From positions 1 through 64,000 of the forward strand of contig CAZBRO010000015.1 of NCBI GenBank assembly GCA_964494505.1: DNA of 64,000 nucleotides, read 5' to 3'. Made by a program: the position numbers and the translations under genes. Positions 9,111-16,045 of the stretch are shown here, one piece after another; the stretch's first letter is position 1; each line of letters opens with the position of its first letter. The notes beneath the pieces were generated by a model, which saw nothing but the letters and a program-made list of their open reading frames with translations, did no database searches and was not told the DNA's origin. Source of the DNA: CAIYRG01 sp964494505. Its GTDB lineage: Bacteria; Pseudomonadota; Alphaproteobacteria; Micropepsales; Micropepsaceae.

Positions 9111-9737
9111 ATGGGCGTCCTCGTCAGATTCATCGCAGCTGCGTTTCTGTCTGCAAATCTTTCGGCCTGTGCCTCCGTTGGGGAGGATTCGACGGCTTCC
9201 CTCCCGGGAATGGAATACTCTCAAGCCGCGCCACCGTTACGTGGTCCTGGGAGTCCCGAAAAGCCGCCGTCCGGCTTTGTCGCCTTTTGTGCTCGCAACA
9301 TCGCGGATTGCCGCGCGCCGAGCGACGCCCCTGAGACCGTGACGCTCACCGAGGATACCTGGGCGAAGCTCGAAGAAGTGAACCTCACCGTAAACCAGGC
9401 CATCCAGCCTCTCGACGACAGCGTCCACTACGGGACTGTGGAGTACTGGACCGTTCCGAGCGATGGTTATGGCGATTGCGATGACTATGTCCTCGCCAAG
9501 CGCAAGATGCTGATGCTCCTCGGCATACCGGAGCCTGCGTTGCGCATCGCCGTTGTCCTCACGAGAAGCAGAGTGCGTCACGCGGTTCTCACGGTCGTCA
9601 CGGATCGCGGCGATTACGTGCTCGACAACAGGCGGAGCGAAATTCTCCCGCGGAGCAAGACCGATTACACCTGGGTCGAGCGCCAAGACCCTGCAAGCAG
9701 CACCGGGTGGATATCCCTCAGACTTGCGGTCAATTGA
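9111..9737 (+). CDS. Transglutaminase-like cysteine peptidase lipoprotein (BTLCP family)
   Basis: 208 residues. The N-terminus has a hydrophobic stretch ending in a lipobox-like LSAC, so the protein is probably a lipoprotein. The body matches the bacterial transglutaminase-like cysteine proteinase family: an N-terminal FVAFCARN..DC motif, a catalytic Cys in GYGDCDDYVLAK, a His in VRHAVLTV, and an Asp in YVLDNR. All three triad residues are present. In characterised relatives (LapG) the enzyme cleaves a surface adhesin under c-di-GMP control through LapD. No LapD-like partner is seen here, so a link to the upstream adhesin is only a possibility. Confidence 0.88.
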   Translation: MGVLVRFIAAAFLSANLSACASVGEDSTASLPGMEYSQAAPPLRGPGSPEKPPSGFVAFCARNIADCRAPSDAPETVTLTEDTWAKLEEVNLTVNQAIQPLDDSVHYGTVEYWTVPSDGYGDCDDYVLAKRKMLMLLGIPEPALRIAVVLTRSRVRHAVLTVVTDRGDYVLDNRRSEILPRSKTDYTWVERQDPASSTGWISLRLAVN

Positions 9738-9858
9738 GGGACTACAGGTCGACCCCGCCAGATGCGATCGCCGGCCCCATCGTCGAGGGCGAGCCATTGA
9801 CGATGACTGGCAGTCGGGAGGCCGATCGGTTAAGGTCTTTCCGATAGATCGTGAAAGC

Positions 9859-10344
9859 TTGCCGGTGCCGTCAATCCTGGACCTTTGCCATGCGGTCCCC
9901 ATAAGGGCGTTCGAGCCCGGGGAAATCCTGCTCGCCGAAGCGGAGAGGTCCGGCCTTCTATATGTTCTGATTGAAGGTGAGGTCGAAATCCTGAAGGGGG
10001 ATTTCCAGATCAATGTCGTCTCGGATCCAGGTGCGATCTTCGGGGAGACGTCGGTACTGCTCGACATTCCGCACATGGCAACTGTTCGCGCACTCACGCC
10101 GTGCCGAGCCCACATCGTCAATGACGGCGATACGTTTCTGCGGTCAAACAAGGACATCGCTTACGGTCTCTCAAAGCTCCTTGCCCAACGGCTGCATGGG
10201 GTGACGACCTACCTCGTCGATCTCAAGCGCCAGTTCGAGAATCAAGATAACCATCTGGCAATGGTGGACGACGTTCTCGAAGCGCTGGTTCACCAGCAAC
10301 AGCATCGGTTCATACCGGGCTCGGACCGGGATCCAGGGGTTTAG
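9859..10344 (+). CDS. Solo cyclic-nucleotide-binding-domain protein
   Basis: About 160 residues. The CNB beta-roll is clear from ILDLCHAVPIRAFEPGE to VRALTPC, with a short C-terminal helical tail and no DNA-binding or enzyme domain. The start is uncertain: candidates are TTG 9859 and GTG 9865. The frame is open further upstream to an ATG at 9553, but that would overlap the preceding gene by 185 bp and adds residues unlike the family. The phosphate-binding cassette reads GETSVLLDIPHMATV, with His where canonical cAMP binders have Arg, so it may bind nucleotide poorly or not at all. It overlaps the 3' end of the convergent phosphoesterase gene by 35 bp. Confidence 0.75.
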   Translation: MPVPSILDLCHAVPIRAFEPGEILLAEAERSGLLYVLIEGEVEILKGDFQINVVSDPGAIFGETSVLLDIPHMATVRALTPCRAHIVNDGDTFLRSNKDIAYGLSKLLAQRLHGVTTYLVDLKRQFENQDNHLAMVDDVLEALVHQQQHRFIPGSDRDPGV

Positions 10345-11115
10345 TCCCGAGCCACGGAGGTGGCTGGATCAGCTGGGCTAGGGGGCGCCGTAGCGGCAAG
10401 TCGAGTTGGACCGTCTCGGCACCTATCATTGAAAACCAAGCAGCTTCCCGCGCTTGCGTATCGACAATTATGTGCGTTGGCGTCGGTCCAATCTGCTGAC
10501 CGCAGTTGAACACCCATGTCGAACCGATCCGATCGGCCCACGACCCACCCTTCTTGAAGGGCGCCTGATGGATGTGCCCGGCAAAAACGATGTCGGGCGT
10601 GTAGGACTCGATCCAAGCCACCAATTCGGTGTCGCCCCAGAACTGCTTACCGTCCCAGCTTGTCGGCGAACCTGGGGCGGCGCATGGTAGACCCAGATCC
10701 AGGTTTCCTTTTGCTTTTTCGCATCGCGTTCAATGAGGGCCTGCACCGACCGCTTTGCGTTGGGGCCATCCCACCAAGGGCAAATCGTGATCAATATGCC
10801 GCCCAAGGCGATGCTATCGCCGTCGGTCGGTATACCCATCTGCCGGACTCGGTTCATCCAAAGCGCCACCTTTTCGCCGTCCGCATTACGGACGTCCAAG
10901 TCGTGATTACCCGACGACACGACGATCTGAGCACAGGCCATCAGCCGCTTCAGGTATTTCAAGATCACGACGATTTGGACGCCGCCATCCACATGCCCGG
11001 AGATGTCGAGGTGGTCGCCAGCGATGACAACAACGTCAAAATTCCGCGCCACCGCCGTCGCCCAATCATATTGCTTGAGCGCATAATGGAGGTCGGAGAC
11101 CAGCAGGAATTTCAT
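10310..11115 (-). pseudogene. Calcineurin-like metallophosphoesterase, interrupted by a single-base frameshift
   Basis: The protein starts at 11115 (MKFLLVSDLH) and carries the metal motifs DLH, GDHLD, SGNHD and YHAP in one frame. The last motif, GHIH, and the rest of the C-terminus continue in another frame ending at 10310. The frames join at a run of four G on the plus strand (10674-10677, C on the coding strand). Adding one C restores a continuous ...YHAPP-GSPTSWDGK...GHIHQ... protein of about 268 residues. The gene therefore carries either a real one-base deletion or a homopolymer error. The fold is shared by many phosphatases and by CpdA-type cAMP phosphodiesterases; the substrate cannot be told. 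It starts 42 bp downstream of the glutaminase fusion on the same strand and is probably cotranscribed with it. Confidence 0.85.
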
Positions 11116-11157
11116 GTTCGAGGGCCCGTCGCGAGTGTGCCGGTTGCATATCGCAAG

Positions 11158-13011
11158 CTAATAGCTGCTGAGCAAACTTATGCGCCGGTTCGCGTGCCCC
11201 AGCCGCTTGACCAGCAAACCGGCTAGATTGCGCATAATGAGTTCACCGGTCTGCGGACGCTCCTGGCGAAAGCGGTCGAACCTTTCCACGGACAGTTCCA
11301 CGCAGCGCACCGCCGTGTCGGCCCACACATCGGCGGTTCGATAGCCTTCGAATAGAGCCATCTCGCCGAACGCTGCACCGGGCACCAGCGTCGCCAACCG
11401 CATACCATCGGCCAGCTTTACGCTCACCATGCCGCTCTGAAGGAAGAAGATCGAGTTCGATGGCGTCCCGACGCGGATGATCTGATCGCCCGCGTGGAAA
11501 CTGCGCGAGAGGCCGAGCTTGCCTATCTCCTCGATCGCCTCCAGTGGCAGACCTTTCAACAGTTCCTGCGCTTCGAGGCTGGTCGTGTCCATCAGCTTCG
11601 TGAACCCGCCGAAGCGAAACACGATCTGGTCTTCAGCCCACTCGATTGCCTCGCCGAGGCGCGAGAAATCGCGTACGCCCGCATCCGCGATCGAATGCGC
11701 CGCGAGCATGTTCCAATTGCCTGAATTTCGCTCGATCCCGGAGAGGACAGGCGTAGTGCCGGCAGCCTTCAGCGACCGGAACAATTCAGCCAATATCCTG
11801 GCTGCGCCAGAACTCATGAGCGGCACTCGGGATATGTCGACGATCAGCACCTCAGGCGGCGCCTTCGCTTCAACGCGGCGTGCAATGAAATCGGCGTTGG
11901 CGAAGCTGAGCGTGCCGGTCAGTTCCAGCACCCTGACGTCACGCTCATGCTGGTCGAGGATTTCCTGCTCGTGCGGCTGGCGGGCGCGCTGTGAGACGCG
12001 AGCGAAATCGTAATCCGCGACGATGCAGCTGCGCACATCGCTTGTACGGTTGAGCATATGCAGATCGAAATGCGCGGAAACCTCCTCGCACACTTTCAAG
12101 CCGCGCACGCTGTTGCCGTGACTGTCGAGCAGGGGCGAAAAGGAGCCTAGTCCGAACTGCCCCGGAAGCGCGGCGATGATGCCGCCGCCGACACCGCTCT
12201 TGGCCGGTATGCCGACGCGATAGATCCATTCGCCGGCATAGTCATACATACCCGAACTCGTCATCACAGAAAGCGTGCGCGAGACCGCATAAGAACTGAT
12301 GACGCGTTCGTCGTTCAGAGGATTGATGCCGCCATTGGCGAGGGTCGCGGCCATCACCGCGAGATCGCGGGCCGTAACGAGCACCGAGCATTGGTTGAAA
12401 TATACATCGAGAACGGTCGTAACGTCGCCCTTGAGGATCCCGTAATTGTGCAGGAGATAGGCGATGGCTCGGTTACGGTCGCCGGTCAGCCGCTCGGAGG
12501 CGAATACCGACTCGTCGACGCCGAGATCGCGCCCCGCGAAACGTCCAAGCGCCTGGCAGATGTAGTCCGCAGCGCCATCCCCCTTGGCCTCGTGGATCAG
12601 CCCCGAGCAGGCAATCGCGCCGGAATTGACCATCGGATTAAACGGCCGGTTGTCGGCGCGCAAGCGAATGGAATTGAACGCGTCCCCGCTCGGCTCAACG
12701 CCAATCGTGGCAGCGACGCGGTCGGGACCGACAAGTTCGAGCGCGAGAGCAAACACGAAGGCCTTGGAGATCGACTGGATGGTGAAGGGCACCGCGGTGT
12801 CGCCGATCTCGTAGACATGGCCATCAATGGTCGCGAGGGCGATGCCGAAATAGCGCGGATCGACCCGCAGCAATTCCGGAATATAATCGGCGAGTGCGCC
12901 ATCCTCCTCGAGGGTTAGCGCTGCGTGGGTTCGAGCAAGAAATTGCGAAAGCGGGTTGGGGGGCGCGGCATCGGCCTTTCCGCCCGTGGAGGCATTTTTT
13001 GAGAAGTTCAT
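11158..13011 (-). CDS. glsA: Glutaminase A fused to STAS and cyclic-nucleotide-binding domains
   Basis: 617 residues in three parts. Residues about 20-325 are a serine-dependent beta-lactamase-like glutaminase (L-glutamine to L-glutamate and ammonia), with SISK as the catalytic Ser-x-x-Lys, FNPMVNSGAI, and GxPAKSGVGGG. Residues about 355-460 are a STAS domain (VLELTGTLSF...VDISRVPLMSSGAA). Residues about 480-600 are a CNB domain whose cassette, GEMALFEGYRTADV, retains Glu and Arg. Plain glutaminases of this family are about 300-330 residues, so half of this protein is regulatory. The CNB domain suggests control by cAMP, which is not proven. The gene lies upstream of the frameshifted phosphoesterase. 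The ATG at 13011 has AGGG about 6 nt upstream. Confidence 0.9.
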   Translation of the reverse strand: MNFSKNASTGGKADAAPPNPLSQFLARTHAALTLEEDGALADYIPELLRVDPRYFGIALATIDGHVYEIGDTAVPFTIQSISKAFVFALALELVGPDRVAATIGVEPSGDAFNSIRLRADNRPFNPMVNSGAIACSGLIHEAKGDGAADYICQALGRFAGRDLGVDESVFASERLTGDRNRAIAYLLHNYGILKGDVTTVLDVYFNQCSVLVTARDLAVMAATLANGGINPLNDERVISSYAVSRTLSVMTSSGMYDYAGEWIYRVGIPAKSGVGGGIIAALPGQFGLGSFSPLLDSHGNSVRGLKVCEEVSAHFDLHMLNRTSDVRSCIVADYDFARVSQRARQPHEQEILDQHERDVRVLELTGTLSFANADFIARRVEAKAPPEVLIVDISRVPLMSSGAARILAELFRSLKAAGTTPVLSGIERNSGNWNMLAAHSIADAGVRDFSRLGEAIEWAEDQIVFRFGGFTKLMDTTSLEAQELLKGLPLEAIEEIGKLGLSRSFHAGDQIIRVGTPSNSIFFLQSGMVSVKLADGMRLATLVPGAAFGEMALFEGYRTADVWADTAVRCVELSVERFDRFRQERPQTGELIMRNLAGLLVKRLGHANRRISLLSSY

Positions 13012-13182
13012 TCCAACCCTGTATCATGGAGCCTTGAAATCTACGCTTCCGCTCAAGATAATCAGGTTCCCGGGAGTGCGTCAAAGATGGTGACGCTGCC
13101 ATTCTTTCCGCAGAGTCGAACCTAGGGACGCCTGCCGAATCGGCGAACGCGACCTATCGACGAACGCAGCCATAAGTGGCGC

Positions 13183-13434
13183 TTATTTCTGCCCTGACGC
13201 CGCCGGCCACGATGTCGACGCCTGACCGGCTGGCCGCGCAGCAGTTAGGGCGAAACTAGCGCCGAGTCGAAACAAATAGGGCGATCCACAGACCCCACAT
13301 TTATGGGCTGTATCAAAATGAGCAGCCGCCTCTCCTCTCAGGTTCAATTTGATCTTGGCCAGCGCGGAAACTGTCAAGCGCGCTTGGCTGTCGGAATCAC
13401 CGCACTGCGGGCATCGAGGCTGGGTAGACATCAT
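13183..13434 (-). CDS. Small zinc-ribbon-like protein (doubtful)
   Basis: About 83 residues from ATG 13434 (another ATG at 13458 is in frame). Two Cys pairs, CPQCG near the N-terminus and CGVCG about 40 residues later, could bind one zinc ion. The C-terminus is low-complexity and rich in Ala/Ser/Pro. There is no neighbour on the same strand to support it, and it may be a spurious frame. Confidence 0.35.
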   Translation of the reverse strand: MMSTQPRCPQCGDSDSQARLTVSALAKIKLNLRGEAAAHFDTAHKCGVCGSPYLFRLGASFALTAARPAGQASTSWPAASGQK

Positions 13435-13525
13435 GTTGTCCCATGCTACACATTTCAATTCGCGAGAAAGGCCTATGCCAATCTGAGCGACCTAACGGGG
13501 GCAAGTTACGATTCTGCCTGGGCGC

Positions 13526-13554
13526 GCGATGTGACGGGCGGCACACATCCTGCG
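13526..13554 (+). repeat. 29-bp repeat, copy 1
   Basis: Matches 13800-13828 at 27 of 29 positions; the core is gcggcacacatcctgcg (ccggcacacatcctgcg in copy 2). Same orientation, 274 bp apart. Function unknown. Confidence 0.8.
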
Positions 13555-13577
13555 AATTCGTTTGAAGTCGGAATCGA

Positions 13578-13599
13578 GAGCCGCTTATGCGGCTCTTTT
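13578..13599 (+). terminator. Hairpin plus T-run, probable intrinsic terminator
   Basis: A perfect 7-bp stem, GAGCCGC (13578-13584) and GCGGCTC (13589-13595), with a TTAT loop is followed by TTTT. It reads on the plus strand, but no plus-strand gene ends just before it, so the transcript it would terminate is unknown. Confidence 0.6.
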
Positions 13600-13799
13600 G
13601 GCGGACTCCATGTTTCGGAAAAGGCGGCTTTGGTCCGCAATTGTCGCTGAAGCGAGCAGCCGGCCAGTCCCCCGGCCGGCCGCCCTACTACGCAACTCGT
13701 ACGCAACTAGGCTTACGCAGTACACTCCAGCATGAGGGAGTTCCTGCAAGACACCCCCCCATGCCTTACATCGACAATTTATAATGCGTGTCAGGATGG

Positions 13800-13828
13800 G
13801 CGATGTGATGGCCGGCACACATCCTGCG
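13800..13828 (+). repeat. 29-bp repeat, copy 2
   Basis: Second copy of the 13526-13554 repeat, with two mismatches. It follows a TATAAT-like hexamer about 20 bp upstream. Confidence 0.8.
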
Positions 13829-13963
13829 GGGTTCGCCTTGAGGAGGCAAAACGTTTGGAGCCGGCTCAATTGTTCGGAGAGGGTGGCGGAACCGTTGGTC
13901 TCGGCCGAACACGGGAATACAACCCGGGTCCGCTACGACACACGAGCCCGTGCGGCATCCGTG

Positions 13964-14623
13964 CTAAATTTGCGCGATTTTTTCCAGCTGGCCCTTATTC
14001 AGGATCGTATAATGACTGGTGGCACGCGATAAAATACCTTGGCGCATCCAATTATTCAGAATTCGGCTGGCATTCTCGCGCGAAACGCCGGCCAGACTTC
14101 CATATTCGCTCTGTGAAAGCTTCAGCCGGATGGCGATGCGCCCCGGGCCGTCATTGCTTCCGAATTCCTGCGCCAGCTTCAGGAAAGCCCACGCGAGACG
14201 GCCCTCATTCGATAGAAAGCTGCCCGCGGCGACAGAGCTATCGGTATCCCGCACCAAACCGGCAAGCAATTTCGTCAAGTGTTTGTAGATCGTTGGAACT
14301 TGGGCCGCAAAACGCTCGAACTCCACACGGCTGATGTATTTGAGCCGGCAATCCGTCAATGCAGTCACGGCCGCGGACCGCGGCCGCCCGTCAAGCATCG
14401 ACAATTCGCCAATGACCGAATTGGCGCCCACGATCGAAAGCGTGCGCTCGATGCCATCCTTCGAGATCACGCTCACCTTGAGCAGGCCTTTTTCGACCCG
14501 GTAACATTCATCGCCCGGCGCCCCCGCCGGAAACAATTCTGTCTTGGCGGCAAGCTCCCGTGTCCTGGCTTTCGTAAAAAGCCGCGAGAGCAGATCGGCA
14601 GGCAATGCATTGAAGAGAGCCAT
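13964..14623 (-). CDS. Crp/Fnr-family transcription regulator (Crp-like)
   Basis: 219 residues. Residues about 10-125 form a CNB domain, then a dimerisation helix, then a winged helix (about 160-215) with recognition helix LSQSEYGSLAGVSRENASRIL. The phosphate-binding cassette GELSMLDGRPRSAAV keeps the Glu and the Arg-Ser pair used by Crp to hold cAMP. There is no N-terminal cysteine cluster, which argues against an Fnr iron-sulfur sensor. It is divergent from the Old Yellow Enzyme gene across a 266-bp region, so it could regulate that gene; that is inference. Confidence 0.9.
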   Translation of the reverse strand: MALFNALPADLLSRLFTKARTRELAAKTELFPAGAPGDECYRVEKGLLKVSVISKDGIERTLSIVGANSVIGELSMLDGRPRSAAVTALTDCRLKYISRVEFERFAAQVPTIYKHLTKLLAGLVRDTDSSVAAGSFLSNEGRLAWAFLKLAQEFGSNDGPGRIAIRLKLSQSEYGSLAGVSRENASRILNNWMRQGILSRATSHYTILNKGQLEKIAQI

Positions 14624-14889
14624 GGGTTATTTCGCAATTGAATTCTGGCGATATGGGAAATGGAAGCGGATATTCCCCCGATCGCCCGGTCGAGTCATCT
14701 GAAGGGGAACAGTAAGACCATCCACGACGAGGGGAAAGAACGATAGCATCGAAAGCCGCCTTCCGCACGGGTGCTCTTGACCTGTCTTGACCCGGTTGAG
14801 AACAGGATAGAAGGATCGCAGAAAGGTCACGCATCTGATGCCCGCTCCCGGCCGCGCCGGACAGCCCCATGAAGAGCTTGAGACAACAT

Positions 14890-15969
14890 ATGCCATCTCT
14901 GTTCAGTGAATTTCGACTCAAGGACATCACGGTAAAGAACCGCGTAGGCGTTTCGCCCATGTGCCAATACTCCGCGCCTTCCGGCTTCGCCGGTGATTGG
15001 CATCTCGTGCACCTGGGAGCGCGGGCCATAGGCGGTGCCGGGCTGGTGATCGCTGAGGCGACCGCCGTCTCACCGGAGGGCCGGATCACACCCGGGTGTA
15101 CGGGCATCTGGTCGGATGCTCACGCGGAACGCTTCGCCCCTGTCGCCCGGTTCATCAAGAGCCAGGGCGCGGTCCCGGGCATCCAACTCGCCCATGCCGG
15201 CCGCAAAGCGAGTGCTTACGCCCCGTGGCTGGGGCAAGGAAATCTGCCGGCGGATGATCCCCTCGCATGGCAGCCGATCGGCCCCTCTGCGATAGCATTC
15301 GGCGGAACTCTGTCGCGCGTTCCCGAAGCCATGACGAAGGAAACGATCAAGCGGGTCCAGGCCGATTTTGTGGCCTCGGCAAAACGTGCGCTGAGCGTTG
15401 GTTTCGATTGGCTGGAGCTTCATTTCGCGCATGGTTACCTCGGACAAAGCTTCTTCTCTCCTATCGCGAACAAGCGCACGGATGGATATGGCGGTGCATT
15501 CGAGGGGCGCACGCGATTCATTCGGGAGACATTTGCTGCCGTCCGGCAGGTGTGGCCGGAGCGCCTTCCGCTCACCGTCCGCCTGGGCATGACAGATTTT
15601 CACAAAGACAGTCAGCCGATCGAAGAAACAATAGAGCTGGCCCGCCAACTGAAGTTCGCCGGGCTCGACCTCATCGACCCCAGCCTTGGCGGCAACACGC
15701 CCGATGTGTCAGGCGTCCCGTACGGTCCGGCATTCATGGTCCCGATAGCCGCGCGCGTTAAACGGGAAGTGCAGATTCCTGCGGCCGTGAGCTGGCAGAT
15801 CACCGAGCCTGTACAAGCGGATAACATCATTCGGGGCGAACAAGTGGACATGGTTCTGCTCGCGCGCGCAACGCTCGACGATCCGCATTGGCCCTTCCAC
15901 GCTGCGAAGTCGCTTGGCCGTGCAGATTACAAAAGCGTACTTCCGCCCCAATATCACCGAGTTCCGTGA
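14890..15969 (+). CDS. Old Yellow Enzyme family NADH:flavin oxidoreductase (YqjM-like)
   Basis: 359 residues from ATG 14890, which fits family N-termini (PSLFSEFRLKDITVKNRV); an in-frame ATG at 14869 adds seven residues. This is an FMN TIM barrel of the thermophilic-like/YqjM subgroup: SPMCQYS carries the flavin-tuning Cys (residue 25), HAGRKA follows near residue 102, and the substrate-binding His pair is in ELHFAHGY. It reduces activated C=C bonds of enones or xenobiotics with NAD(P)H. The next gene, a Rieske-type reductase, starts 76 bp downstream, so the two are probably one transcription unit. The divergent Crp-like gene lies upstream. Confidence 0.9.
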   Translation: MPSLFSEFRLKDITVKNRVGVSPMCQYSAPSGFAGDWHLVHLGARAIGGAGLVIAEATAVSPEGRITPGCTGIWSDAHAERFAPVARFIKSQGAVPGIQLAHAGRKASAYAPWLGQGNLPADDPLAWQPIGPSAIAFGGTLSRVPEAMTKETIKRVQADFVASAKRALSVGFDWLELHFAHGYLGQSFFSPIANKRTDGYGGAFEGRTRFIRETFAAVRQVWPERLPLTVRLGMTDFHKDSQPIEETIELARQLKFAGLDLIDPSLGGNTPDVSGVPYGPAFMVPIAARVKREVQIPAAVSWQITEPVQADNIIRGEQVDMVLLARATLDDPHWPFHAAKSLGRADYKSVLPPQYHRVP

Positions 15970-16045
15970 GACCGCGGTTGCAACACAGAACGCACTGGCA
16001 AAGACTGGGATAAAGGCGGCCACAATCTCATTGGCGGAGAGCAAA

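Larger units (their letters stand above)
13012..13963. other. 950-bp gene-poor region with short repeats
   Basis: Apart from the doubtful zinc-ribbon frame, this stretch has no convincing gene. It holds a pair of 29-bp near-identical repeats (13526-13554 and 13800-13828), a strong hairpin with a T run (13578-13599), an 11-bp tandem repeat (13689-13699 and 13700-13710, tacgcaact core) and a GC palindrome near 13670. The mix suggests remnant or regulatory DNA between the glutaminase and the Crp-type regulator. No tRNA or integrase remnant was recognised. Confidence 0.5.

Noticed and set aside
12391..12918. A 175-codon plus-strand frame inside the glutaminase region
   Set aside because: Antisense shadow of the glutaminase domain, which is well supported.
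13526..13828. Two 29-bp repeats as a possible mini-CRISPR or att site
   Set aside because: Only two copies, 245 bp apart, no spacer structure, no Cas, integrase or tRNA gene near by.
14627..14896. Short minus-strand frames before the OYE gene
   Set aside because: Low-complexity, no signal or motif, and they occupy the promoter region between two divergent genes.
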